A stretch of 64,000 nt of DNA, from NCBI GenBank assembly GCA_014376435.1, contig JACMRL010000004.1, positions 62,001 through 126,000 on the forward strand, in the 5' to 3' direction. Each line of letters begins with the position of its first letter. Positions within the stretch are counted from its first letter, which is position 1. Below are positions 29,444-36,096 of the stretch, piece by piece. A program made the translations under genes and the position numbers. The stretch is from Bdellovibrio sp. Lineage in GTDB: Bacteria; Bdellovibrionota; Bdellovibrionia; Bdellovibrionales; Bdellovibrionaceae. A model generated the notes under the pieces. It saw only the letters and a program-made list of their open reading frames with translations, made no database searches and was not told where the DNA came from.

Positions 29444-29500
29444 GTCTTACTGAGCTTCCGTGCTCTTAATAGTAAGACAACTGACTGGACCCGTTCGGGT
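29444..29500 (-). promoter_or_regulatory. Folded 5' leader of the microprotein gene
   Basis: Two inverted repeats lie about 100 nt upstream of ATG 29345. GTCTTACTGAGC (29444-29455) pairs with GCTC plus AGTAAGAC (29462-29478), leaving a 5-nt bulge; a second element ACCCG-TT-CGGGT covers 29489-29500. A short third stem (GAAGT/ACTTC) lies near 29360-29377. A minus-strand promoter candidate exists around 29530-29550 but is not clear. This could be a regulatory leader or a small RNA fused to the microprotein message. Confidence 0.45.
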
Positions 29501-29644
29501 TAAAGAATTTCTGATTTTGGCCTTGTATTCATACTATAAGGTTCTGTTATGCAAAGGCGCATTCAGACATAGGTCGAGCTTTCAATTTTTTTGACCACCT
29601 ATATTGATTATGGCAAAAATTAAGTTCAGTTTTAGATAGAGTGC

Positions 29645-29726
29645 GCGCGAGTGGTGGAATGGTAGACACGTACGTTTGAGGGGCGTATGCGCAAGCGTGG
29701 GGGTTCAAGTCCCCCCTCGCGCACCA
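29645..29726 (+). tRNA. tRNA-Leu (anticodon GAG)
   Basis: Acceptor stem GCGCGAG (29645-29651) pairs with CTCGCGC (29716-29722), followed by A and an encoded CCA (29724-29726). The anticodon stem is TACGT/GCGTA with loop TTGAGGG, so GAG at 29678-29680 reads CUC/CUU leucine codons. The T arm is GGGGG-TTCAAGT-CCCCC (29699-29715), and a long variable arm (about 29688-29698) fits class II leucine tRNA. The end of the gene is the left boundary of the island. Confidence 0.95.
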
Positions 29727-31381
29727 AATGTCAAGCTATGCGAACTCTTACTTTTAAAAAAATATGAACCCTCAGAAGGAACTTCTGAGGGTTTTGTTTT
29801 ATCGGCCGAAGCTAATTCTTGGTCATAATGCTGTTTATCGATGATCCACTGGATCTTTATCGAATCGACACCCACTTCAACTTTCTTAATAAATTTCTGC
29901 ACCATGGCTTTTTTCATATCGTGATCCATTGTTTTTATGAACTTTCTGAAACTTTTAGCAAACGCTTCGAATGTTTCTAAATCAATGAGTCTTTTTTCTA
30001 TGGGTACGGTGTGCCCGTGGTTTGATTTTGTAATCGCATCCATGATTTCGTTTTTTATGGCTTCTAGCTTTTCCATTTGTTTAAAGATCGGTGTTGCCGA
30101 CACACTTTTAGGAATCTGCGAAAGTCGTTCTGCTAAGGCATCAATTTGTGAGTTCACGCCGTAAAGTTTTGTTTTCAAGCGGTCCGATTCTTTTAAACCT
30201 GGTTTACCTTCGTGCTTGGCTTTTACTTCGTTCATTAACGACTTAATCATTTCCGGTTTCGTCACAAATCTCACAAGCTCTTGCCAGACTGCGGGCTCTA
30301 ATCGTTTTGCTGGTACTCGGTGTGGGTCACACTTAAAAATTTTCTTTGTCAGTGTAGAATCTCTTTTTGTGGCCCAGCTGTGCTCGTAGTAACCAACTTT
30401 ACCGCATTTTCCGGTCGCAGATTTTCCTGGCAAATGGTCACCGCAAGTCATGCAAAAATTAACTCCACTCAATAAGTATGGCAGTTTGTAAAAAGACTTT
30501 GGCTTCATCCTAGATTTATTTTTTGCGAGCTTATCGTTTACTCGCTTAAATGTAACCTCATCAATAATGGCATTCCAGACGGCGCGCACTTCTTTTTGTT
30601 CACCTTTTTGCGTGTAAACCTTAACTCCAACGTAGGCTTTGTTCTGTAAAATATTATGCAAGTTATCGACGGTAAAATGTCCAACACGCTTGTGCCTTCC
30701 ACCACCTTCCATATGTTTTTTGATCGAGTAGCTGTTATCATTTAGCCATTTTGCTGCGTGAGATAGACAGCCTTCTTTTAAATACGCCTCAAACGACGCA
30801 CGCACAGTGTTCGCAGCGTCTTCGTCGACATCCAAGTAGCCAAGTTTATCTGGGATTCTTTTATAACCTAGCGGGATGCAACCGCCGTTGTATAAACCAC
30901 GACTTGACCGGGCTTGAATGTTCGCACCGACGCGCTCACTGGTTTGTTTTCGCTCAAACTGTGCAAAGTTCATCAATTGAAATAAAAGCATTTCTCCGGC
31001 GGCTGAAGTAGTATCGAAATCTTCTCTAAGACTCATGAATCTACAGTTTTGGTCATGCATCATGTCCCACATGGATAAAAAATCACGGTTGTTACGGCTT
31101 AATCGTGAAAGTTCTGTAACCATCACAAGATTTATTTCTGAACGCTTTACGGCTGAAAGCATTTCCATTAGCTTCGGTCGATTCATGTCTTTCGCTGAAA
31201 TCCCGGCATCGACGTAGACACCAGTGATTTCACCAAAATTGCTGCGCGCGTTCCGGTAAGTAACGGCTTCCCGCAAGCGTTGCTCTTGGTTTTTGATTGA
31301 GCCTTCAGGATTTTCAGCCTGCTCTTCTGTAGAAACTCGAATGTATAAAGCGATTTTGTAATTTTTGTTTTTATTATCCAT
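29705..31381 (-). CDS. Large serine recombinase (E1), core protein ending at the tRNA att site
   Basis: Site-specific recombinase, 558 residues. The resolvase catalytic domain has the nucleophile Ser17 in LYIRVSTEEQ, plus DAGISAKDMNRPKL, ELSRLSRNNRDF and FAQFERKQTSERV. A Recombinase domain (about 165-290) follows, then a zinc-ribbon (CMTCGDHLPG, later CGK and KCDPH, about 307-355) and a coiled coil to about 450. The last residues GARGGT and the stop codon are encoded by the antisense strand of tRNA-Leu, so the protein lacks the HTH-like tail seen in related copies. It starts 8 bp inside the upstream small ORF, implying coupled translation. This is the only intact recombinase in the island. 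Confidence 0.9.
   Translation of the reverse strand: MDNKNKNYKIALYIRVSTEEQAENPEGSIKNQEQRLREAVTYRNARSNFGEITGVYVDAGISAKDMNRPKLMEMLSAVKRSEINLVMVTELSRLSRNNRDFLSMWDMMHDQNCRFMSLREDFDTTSAAGEMLLFQLMNFAQFERKQTSERVGANIQARSSRGLYNGGCIPLGYKRIPDKLGYLDVDEDAANTVRASFEAYLKEGCLSHAAKWLNDNSYSIKKHMEGGGRHKRVGHFTVDNLHNILQNKAYVGVKVYTQKGEQKEVRAVWNAIIDEVTFKRVNDKLAKNKSRMKPKSFYKLPYLLSGVNFCMTCGDHLPGKSATGKCGKVGYYEHSWATKRDSTLTKKIFKCDPHRVPAKRLEPAVWQELVRFVTKPEMIKSLMNEVKAKHEGKPGLKESDRLKTKLYGVNSQIDALAERLSQIPKSVSATPIFKQMEKLEAIKNEIMDAITKSNHGHTVPIEKRLIDLETFEAFAKSFRKFIKTMDHDMKKAMVQKFIKKVEVGVDSIKIQWIIDKQHYDQELASADKTKPSEVPSEGSYFFKSKSSHSLTFGARGGT
29722..29725 (+). other. Left att junction (tRNA-Leu / E1)
   Basis: CACC, part of the tRNA 3' end, followed by AAATGTCAAGC. 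The same right-hand sequence (TAATGTCAAGC) follows CACC at 37012-37015, where the left side is not tRNA. Divergence between the copies begins at this tetranucleotide, so crossover is inferred to occur here. Confidence 0.65.
29767..29800 (+). terminator. Terminator for tRNA-Leu, embedded in the recombinase gene
   Basis: A perfect 12-bp stem AACCCTCAGAAG / CTTCTGAGGGTT with a 3-nt loop and the tail TTGTTTT. It lies about 40 bp after the tRNA on the plus strand, inside the recombinase coding region on the other strand. An equal hairpin is found at 37057-37090 in E3, so the element carries its own replacement terminator for the tRNA it enters. Confidence 0.8.
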
Positions 31382-31589
31382 CGGTGCCTGTCCTTCTTAA
31401 AGTAGGTGTTAATTTTTCAACTAACTCTGAACTTTGAAGTGACGTAACACTTAAGGGCTTATCTTTTTGGAGCTGGCATATTTGAAAATACACAAGCTCT
31501 GCGAATTCTGCAAGGTTCTGTTTAAATTCATCATCTGGTAAGATCAAAAAATCATGAGTCACTTTTAATAGCTCCCATTTTTTCTTCAT
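31374..31589 (-). CDS. Small cytoplasmic protein translationally coupled to the E1 recombinase
   Basis: 71 residues (MKKKWELLKVTHDF...), helical and without signal or membrane segment. GGAG lies 4 nt before ATG 31589, and its stop overlaps the recombinase start by 8 bp. The E3 copy at 37475-37690 differs at only four residues (L15S, I to M, Q to K, R to K). The E2 cassette has a different small ORF at the same place. It is a candidate recombination directionality factor or recombinase partner; the function is not known. Confidence 0.75.
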   Translation of the reverse strand: MKKKWELLKVTHDFLILPDDEFKQNLAEFAELVYFQICQLQKDKPLSVTSLQSSELVEKLTPTLRRTGTDG

Positions 31590-31689
31590 AAAACTCCAAA
31601 TTATTTCTATTTAAAACTTAATTCTTTACTCAATTCGTCATTTTCTTATTCTTTCCTTCAACTATCCATACATTAACCACCAGCTACTA

Positions 31690-31805
31690 TTACCGCCGCC
31701 GCCTTATCTCTTGTCACCAGTAGGAGACCACTTTCTCTCAACTTGTTGGGAGGGAGTGGTCTCCTACGATCAGGGGGCAAGAATCAGATAAGGCGGCGGT
31801 GGTAA
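31690..31805. other. Long nested hairpin of cassette E1
   Basis: Outer arms of 20 nt at 31690-31709 and 31786-31805 match at 19 of 20 positions (TTACCGCCGCC.../...GGCGGTGGTAA). Inside, TAGGAGACCACT (31721-31732) and AGTGGTCTCCTA (31755-31766) pair perfectly, and the loop itself can pair further (CTCTCAAC with GTTGGGAG). The result is a nearly continuous 116-nt hairpin upstream of the recombinase operon. Equivalent structures occur in E2 and E3. It could be DNA (recombination or replication site) or RNA. Confidence 0.75.
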
Positions 31806-31860
31806 GTGTTTGTATTTGCTTTAATGTTTTTAGATTTCAGTTTTATTTATTTTTCAAATG

Positions 31861-31881
31861 ACCACTTCCATTTACAGTGGT
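31861..31881. other. Small stem-loop with a compensatory change between E1 and E3
   Basis: ACCACT-tccatttac-AGTGGT here; the E3 copy at 37963-37983 reads ATCACT-tccatttac-AGTGAT. One C-G pair has become T-A, with both partners changed, so pairing is kept while sequence differs. This supports a selected structure in the region that follows the long hairpin. Confidence 0.5.
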
Positions 31882-32153
31882 GACTGAGTTATGTCTTCGC
31901 TTTCGATTTGGCTCATTTACCTTAAAGTTTTTTTGTTCTCAAAAAATGAAATGGTCGAATCCGGTCTTAATCGCTTACCAGATCCCTCGCGTTCGATCGT
32001 AAGGTTTCGTTTAAGACTCAAGGTATAAGGATCATGAAACAGGCCTCTTACTATATATTATTGCAAGGCATGCCAACTATTCTGCAAAATTAGTTAAGTG
32101 TTAAATATCGTTCAGCTAAAATAAAAAAGTGCGATTTTAGAAACTCGTGAAAG

Positions 32154-32246
32154 TTTCAAATAATTTGAAATATAAAATATGAATTCGAATCTTTTCAATG
32201 ACTTAAGTGATTACAAATAATTTGTAAAACTTCAAAATATTTGAAG
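32154..32246. repeat. Three 17-bp palindromes in AT-rich cassette DNA
   Basis: Three 17-bp palindromes share the core TCAAA or ACAAA, three central bases, and TTTGA or TTTGT: 32154-32170, 32211-32227 and 32230-32246. The stretch from 31806 to 32280 otherwise has no credible gene. The repeats could be binding sites for the C-terminal HTH-like domain of the recombinase or of an unknown regulator. In E3 the first copy is intact and the second and third are partly decayed. Confidence 0.5.
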
Positions 32247-32280
32247 ACATCTCAAATAATAGAAATTCAATATTAACAAT

Positions 32281-32313
32281 AAAAAAGGCTAACCTTTTGA
32301 GTTAGCCTTTTTT
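32281..32313. terminator. Bidirectional intrinsic terminator
   Basis: AAAAAAGGCTAAC and GTTAGCCTTTTTT form a perfect 13-bp stem with a 7-nt loop; it has A and T tracts on both sides and so can stop transcription in both directions. It lies 30 bp beyond the stop of the minus-strand cargo gene. A degraded version is present in E3 at 38290-38308. Confidence 0.85.
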
Positions 32314-32342
32314 AAAAACATTAGTGTTAAGAAAACTAGGAT

Positions 32343-32660
32343 TTACTTAACAGGCCAAATTATATTACATCGGCTGTCTTTGAATCCGATGTTTTTAGAT
32401 GTAACGACTAAATTTTTATCAGCGCCTGTGACATAATACTCAACAAGATAAGTTCCGTCAGCCTCGTATGGACTATTCCATATTTTAACTGTGTAGATAT
32501 CAACTAAGTTAATATTTATCGGATTGAAGTTATTCATTTGGAAATAAGCTTGCGCAGTCTTATTGCATTCCGGCGTGAGCCCTTCAGTTGCTATTATATC
32601 GGAGTAAGCATTCGTTATTAGACCGCTGAATAAAACAAGACAAATAAGCAATTTTTTCAT
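32343..32660 (-). CDS. Small secreted cargo protein of E1, unknown function
   Basis: 105 residues, starting at ATG 32660 with GGAGG 8 nt upstream. Residues 1-20 or so form a signal peptide (MKKLLICLVLFSGL, then cleavage near NAYS). The mature part is about 85 residues with two cysteines (in LTPECNKTA and DSRCNIIW) that could form one disulfide, and a beta-rich look (VDIYTVKIWNSPYEADGTYLVEYYV). I recognise no family. It is the only cargo gene in this cassette. Confidence 0.75.
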   Translation of the reverse strand: MKKLLICLVLFSGLITNAYSDIIATEGLTPECNKTAQAYFQMNNFNPININLVDIYTVKIWNSPYEADGTYLVEYYVTGADKNLVVTSKNIGFKDSRCNIIWPVK

Positions 32661-32683
32661 AAAAAATACCTCCATTAAAATTT

Positions 32684-32711
32684 TTAATACTTAACTGTTT
32701 ATACCATTCAA
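32684..32711 (-). promoter_or_regulatory. Predicted promoter of the E1 cargo gene
   Basis: On the minus strand TTGAAT (32706-32711), 16 nt, then TATTAA (32684-32689), about 24 nt before the cargo start codon. It fits a sigma-70-like promoter although the -35 element is imperfect. Confidence 0.5.
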
Positions 32712-32801
32712 CTGCGGTTTTTCCTCTCAAATTTATTTAAATTGTAAGCTTTTCTATTTTTAACTAAACCCAATGAATTAAGAGTGCCTTTTAAAGCTCT
32801 C

Positions 32802-32963
32802 CTATTTCAATAACATCGCTTTAGGCCATTTCGACGCTTTCGAATCCTGAATCAATAGAATCTGAGCTTTATGCACAAAATTAATAATTCGCGGCAATTG
32901 TCCAGTTGAAACAGCTAAAATAGCTACGACCGAGACCGCCGAGATAAGGTTTTCGAGGCCCAT
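32802..32963 (-). CDS. Predicted 53-residue membrane protein at the right end of E1
   Basis: ATG 32963 with AAAGGA 4 nt upstream opens a 53-codon frame that overlaps the end of the recombinase C-terminal domain in another frame. It has one hydrophobic helix at about residues 6-20 (LISAVSVVAILAV) and a basic tail. The homologous stretch in E3 (39853-40014) has the same length with no indels, and several changes fall at third codon positions without changing the amino acid (GTC/GTT, TCA/TCC, TTG/CTG, GTG/GTT, AAA/AAG), which supports past coding function. The E3 copy has lost its ATG and gained a stop. Function unknown. Confidence 0.55.
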   Translation of the reverse strand: MGLENLISAVSVVAILAVSTGQLPRIINFVHKAQILLIQDSKASKWPKAMLLK

Positions 32964-34054
32964 AAAATCCTTTCGCTTTCTACTTTCGTCAGACCATCCA
33001 ACTTATAATTACGTCGTCGAATGTTCCGATAATAGTTTTCAATAGCGTAAGGCGACTTATTAAAATGTTTCGCCAAGCTATTAGTGTCCATGCCATCAAT
33101 CCAACGCAGTTTTGCCAGCTCCGCTAGATTTAACCTTGAGTCACGCCACTGTATAGGATACGTTTTATCCATTGTCAGAGGTTCTTCTAGCCTAGGACCG
33201 TGGGCACCATTACCGTCAGTACTCGAACCCACAATCTGGGTCGGGTTAAACGGAATGAGTTTTCCTTCTTTTTCTTGAGTTTCGGTTCGTTCAATATAAA
33301 TTCCATCGGTTCCAGTTGCTTTTAAAGCTTCTTTAGCTGGAACATACATTCCAATTTTGATTTTCATCGGGTGGATTTCTACAAATTTAAGTAAATTACT
33401 AAAAATCGGTCTTTGTTTTTCTGCCTGAGCGGTATCTAGTCGCTCTATTGTTCTTCTTATTCTATCAACAAATCCCTTTTCATCAATTTCATGTTTCATG
33501 GCTTCATAAATATCTTTGGCTAACTTTTCTTTAGACAATTTCAATTCTTGAATTTTCAATTGCCCCTGTCTAATTTGTTCATAGAACAAATCAGCAGGCA
33601 GATCGGTCGGAAGCTCTGACACGCGCTGAACCAAATTATTGACTTTTTTTGACGTCGCTAGAATTTCAGATTCAATCTGCTTTTGTCGTGATTGAACTTC
33701 AGGAAGCTCTTGATTTACTTTTGATCTGTAAATTGAAACCCATTTCTCGATAAGCTGTGGGTCATTTAAAAGTTGCTTTAAGGAATTAAGTACGATTTCT
33801 TCGATTCTAAAGGCACGAACATTTTTGATCTGACATTCGTGGGCCAATTCTTTTGTAAACGGATTTTTAATTTGGGCATGGCCATAATAAAAATGTTTTT
33901 CTTTGCTTCGGCCAGTTCCTCTTTTGCCGCCCATACGTTTACCGCATTCACCACAGACAAGTAACTCAGTCAGTGAAAACGGATGATTCTTCCATTCGTC
34001 AGGTTTGTACTTATTTTTATTTTTCGTAAGACGATCTTGAACTTGATTCTTCAA
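32924..34054 (-). pseudogene. Composite: C-terminal half of the E2 recombinase joined at att to the E1 C-terminal domain
   Basis: Codons from about 34045 down to 33209 encode the end of the E2 recombinase core: zinc-ribbon (CGECGKRMGG, then CQIK) and coiled coil. At CACC (33205-33208) the frame passes into the detached C-terminal part, GAHGPRLEEPL followed by an HTH-like stretch (LNLAELAKLRWIDGMDTNSLAKHFNKSPYAIENYYRNIRRRNYK) that recurs in E3 next to host DNA. The frame starts with a TTG inside the gene at 34054, which is an artefact of the frameshift described for the upstream piece. Confidence 0.7.
33205..33208 (+). other. Internal att junction E1/E2
   Basis: CACC flanked by GGACCGTGGG on the left (the E1 right end, same as at 40256) and ATTACCGTCAGTAC on the right (the E2 left end). 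The left flank reads CGTGGGC-A-CCA, which is like a tRNA acceptor 3' strand plus discriminator and CCA. The reading frame is continuous across the junction. Confidence 0.6.
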
Positions 34055-34859
34055 TTATTGGTTTCCATACGGCAGGGATTAATGTTACTTCACCAGATTT
34101 ATCTTTGACTTCACGTTTGGCGATATAGATTTTATTTGTTAAAACTGATTGTAGCGTATCGACTGAGAAAAAGTTTCCGCCTTTGGCGATTCCATGTTTG
34201 TTAGTGTAAGATTTATTTCTAATTCCAAGTTCGGTTAATTTCATTTGAGTTTTACGAACGCTTCCTTCAGATAGGAAAATTTCAAATATCTTTTGAACTT
34301 GAGTAGCTTCTTGTTCGTTAATCAGTAGCTCGCCTTTGTTTTTGGTGCTGCGGTCATAACCAAGTGGGATTGTACCGCCATTGAACAGACCGCGCTTGGC
34401 TCGAAATTCCCAGTTTGCAGAAATTCGTTCTGCCGTTTGCTTTCTTTCGTACTGCGCGAAATTGATAAGATTGAAAACCATCATCTCGCCTGCAGCGCTT
34501 GTTGTATCAAACTGTTCACGAAGGGTTATAAAGTTACAATTATGCTTTTTAAAAAGATCCCAGATCTCGCAAAAATCTCGGATGCTTCGAGATAGCCTAG
34601 AAAGTTCAGTCGATATGATCAGATTAGTCCGGCTAGCTTCAACGTCTGAAAGCAGCCTTCTAAATTCTGGACGATTCATGTCTTTAGCTGATTTTCCTTC
34701 ATCGCAATAGAATTCAATGATCGAACCCCAGTTGGAATTCATTTTGTTTTGATGTTCAACGTCTTCGATAATGCGATTTTTTTGTGAAACAAGTGATCCA
34801 TCCGGAATTCGGGCCTGCTCTTCATTCGATACCCTAAGATAAATTCCAACTTTTCTCAA
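34017..34859 (-). pseudogene. Large serine recombinase (E2), N-terminal part before a frameshift
   Basis: Resolvase domain with nucleophile Ser in YLRVSNEEQ, then DEGKSAKDMNRPEF, ELSRLSRSIRDF and QYERKQTAERI, and most of the Recombinase domain. The frame fails after AVWKPIIEE; comparison with the E1 protein (AVWNAIIDEVTFKRVNDKL) puts about 7 residues there, while only 10 nt remain before the codons for VQDRL in the next frame. That implies an 11-bp deletion near 34040-34050. The start is TTG 34859, overlapping the stop of the small ORF upstream as TTGA. Confidence 0.8.
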
Positions 34860-35017
34860 GCTGCCTGCCTTTGACCAGCAGTCTCAGCTTCAAAACTAAC
34901 TTCGTCAATTTCAAGCAAGCACTCGATCAGCCGCAAAATACACTTTTCATACTCAGATCTATTAATTTTGATCTGATCAATTTCGATTCTTATTTCTAAT
35001 TCCTTTTTTTTACTCAA
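34856..35017 (-). CDS. Small protein translationally coupled to the E2 recombinase
   Basis: A TTG at 35017 opens 53 codons (MSKKKELEIRIEIDQ...), a very charged helical protein with no signal or membrane segment. Its TGA overlaps the recombinase TTG start as TTGA. A tiny upstream frame of seven codons (MMIKNRA) with a GGGGG ribosome binding site ends at the same TTGA, so the TTG may be reached by coupling. It occupies the same place as the 71-residue ORF of E1 and E3 but has no visible similarity to it. Confidence 0.55.
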   Translation of the reverse strand: MSKKKELEIRIEIDQIKINRSEYEKCILRLIECLLEIDEVSFEAETAGQRQAA

Positions 35018-35084
35018 GCTCTATTTTTTATCATCATCACTGACCCCCTTTATTCTATTCACCCTTTACTATTTCAATACCCAT

Positions 35085-35179
35085 ACCACCAAATTCAACC
35101 CCCCGCTTCGTGACCACTTCCCCGTACATCGTTAAGGGGGATTGGTCACGAACCGCAGAAGGGGGTTGGGTTTGGTGGT
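35085..35179. other. Long nested hairpin of cassette E2
   Basis: Outer arms ACCACCAAATTCAACCCCC (35085-35103) and its partner at 35161-35179 match at 17 of 19 positions; inner arms TTCGTGACCA (35107-35116) and TGGTCACGAA (35143-35152) pair perfectly. The outer arms are unrelated in sequence to those of E1 and E3 but keep the fold. The apical part is shared by all three: GACCACTT, a short spacer, a G-rich stretch and ATTGGTC (AGTGGTC in E1). Confidence 0.7.
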
Positions 35180-35245
35180 CTTCGCTAAAATTCTGATTTG
35201 ATTCAAGGACTTAATAAAATATATCAGTGATGATGACCATAATTT

Positions 35246-35393
35246 TTACCAGAATGAAATTCTGCATAATTATTCTGGTAATTTTTAATTTCAATTTGAT
35301 TTTTTTATTTTTGAAAATTTGAAATTTGAACGTAATCACGTACAGCTGATTTTGAATTGCTGAAACATTTAAAGCAGTTGGCGTTGTACGTGA
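35246..35393. repeat. Two inverted repeats in the E2 non-coding stretch
   Basis: The 427-bp gap between 35018 and 35444 contains, besides the long hairpin, TTACCAGAAT / ATTCTGGTAA (35246-35255 and 35272-35281, perfect) and TCACGTAC / GTACGTGA (35336-35343 and 35386-35393, perfect, 42-nt loop). No credible gene is seen in the gap. They may be operators or recombinase accessory sites. Confidence 0.5.
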
Positions 35394-35444
35394 AATTTAA
35401 TGCTATTCGTAAATCCGGCCGCAAGCAGGACGCGCATTTTAAAT

Positions 35445-36023
35445 TTATTCAAATAATGCTTTGAATTTTGGAAAATCCTTTAAATCTTTTAGGCCTACTT
35501 TAGATTGAAAGTCTTTTAAAATAGAATTTAGAAAATTACTGATAGTAAGCTCGTCAAAACTACTAAAAACAGTAATACCACTTTTCTTTAAAAGTGCAGC
35601 GGTTACACCAATTCCTCTTTTGAAACCACCCGCAGGCCAATGTTCTTCTTTAAGCAGAACATTGGAACCACAAGAAGGGCTCCCGTCCATTAGAATTGCA
35701 TATTTTATATTTGAAGCTAGAAGTTTACTAACGAACTGGTGAGCTCCATCGATTTGTTCTTTTGTTACGTCCTGACCATTTTCGTTAATAACGACAGCAG
35801 TTTTGTCTAGGACACTGAATCCATCACCACCGACTATTCTTAGATTAGGACGAGGTGTTCCAAACACACTATCCTCAGGACAAAAGGGAACTAGAGTAAC
35901 GTGGTTATTATTCTGTAGCTCTTTGACAAAATTGCTTAAAAGATCAGTCCCATTAAAATTACATTTCGTTCCTAATAAACAACTACTTACTCCAATTTGG
36001 ATTTTTTCACTTTTTGTATTCAT
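35445..36023 (-). CDS. DUF523 (TudS-like) Fe-S protein, cargo of E2
   Basis: 192 residues with the DUF523 motifs: GVSSCLLGTKC (Cys15 and Cys21), PFCPED (Cys48) followed by FGTPRPN, and GSPSCGS (Cys118). Members characterised as TudS are [4Fe-4S] enzymes that remove sulfur from thiouracil. Three of the four cysteines could hold the cluster. The use of GTPRPN in place of the common EVxGG motif is typical of the shorter branch. Strong AAAGGA upstream of ATG 36023. Possible role: nucleobase detoxification (inference). Confidence 0.8.
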   Translation of the reverse strand: MNTKSEKIQIGVSSCLLGTKCNFNGTDLLSNFVKELQNNNHVTLVPFCPEDSVFGTPRPNLRIVGGDGFSVLDKTAVVINENGQDVTKEQIDGAHQFVSKLLASNIKYAILMDGSPSCGSNVLLKEEHWPAGGFKRGIGVTAALLKKSGITVFSSFDELTISNFLNSILKDFQSKVGLKDLKDFPKFKALFE

Positions 36024-36096
36024 CTTTCCTTTTTAGCAGACAAGATTCTTACCTGTCAGTAGCGGAATCTAAATTTGAATATACTCATACAGGGGC

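Larger units (their letters stand above)
29722..33208. mobile_element. Serine-recombinase cassette E1 (about 3.5 kb), inserted at the tRNA-Leu 3' end
   Basis: Bounded by CACC at 29722-29725 (tRNA end) and 33205-33208. Left to right it holds an intact recombinase core, its 71-residue coupled ORF, a long nested hairpin, AT-rich palindromes, a terminator, one secreted cargo protein, a 53-residue membrane ORF and the detached recombinase C-terminal domain. Its left end (CACC + AAATGTCAAGC) and right end (GGACCGTGGG + CACC) match those of E3. The cassette limits are inferred from alignments between the copies inside this window. Confidence 0.7.

Noticed and set aside
29346-29560. Leader of the microprotein as a known riboswitch, RNase P RNA, tmRNA or 6S RNA
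   Set aside because: None of the conserved sequence blocks I know for these RNAs (for example the RNase P universal core or the tRNA-like end of tmRNA) can be seen.
31681-31810. The repeated hairpin regions as a CRISPR array
   Set aside because: There is one inverted repeat per cassette, not a series of direct repeats with spacers, and no cas genes are present.
33178-33250. A complete second tRNA gene at the E1/E2 junction, because CGTGGGC-A-CCA and GGGTTCGAGT occur there
   Set aside because: Only a tRNA-like 3' end is present; no matching 5' acceptor arm, anticodon arm or correct T-arm spacing can be built, and the sequence is in frame within the recombinase.
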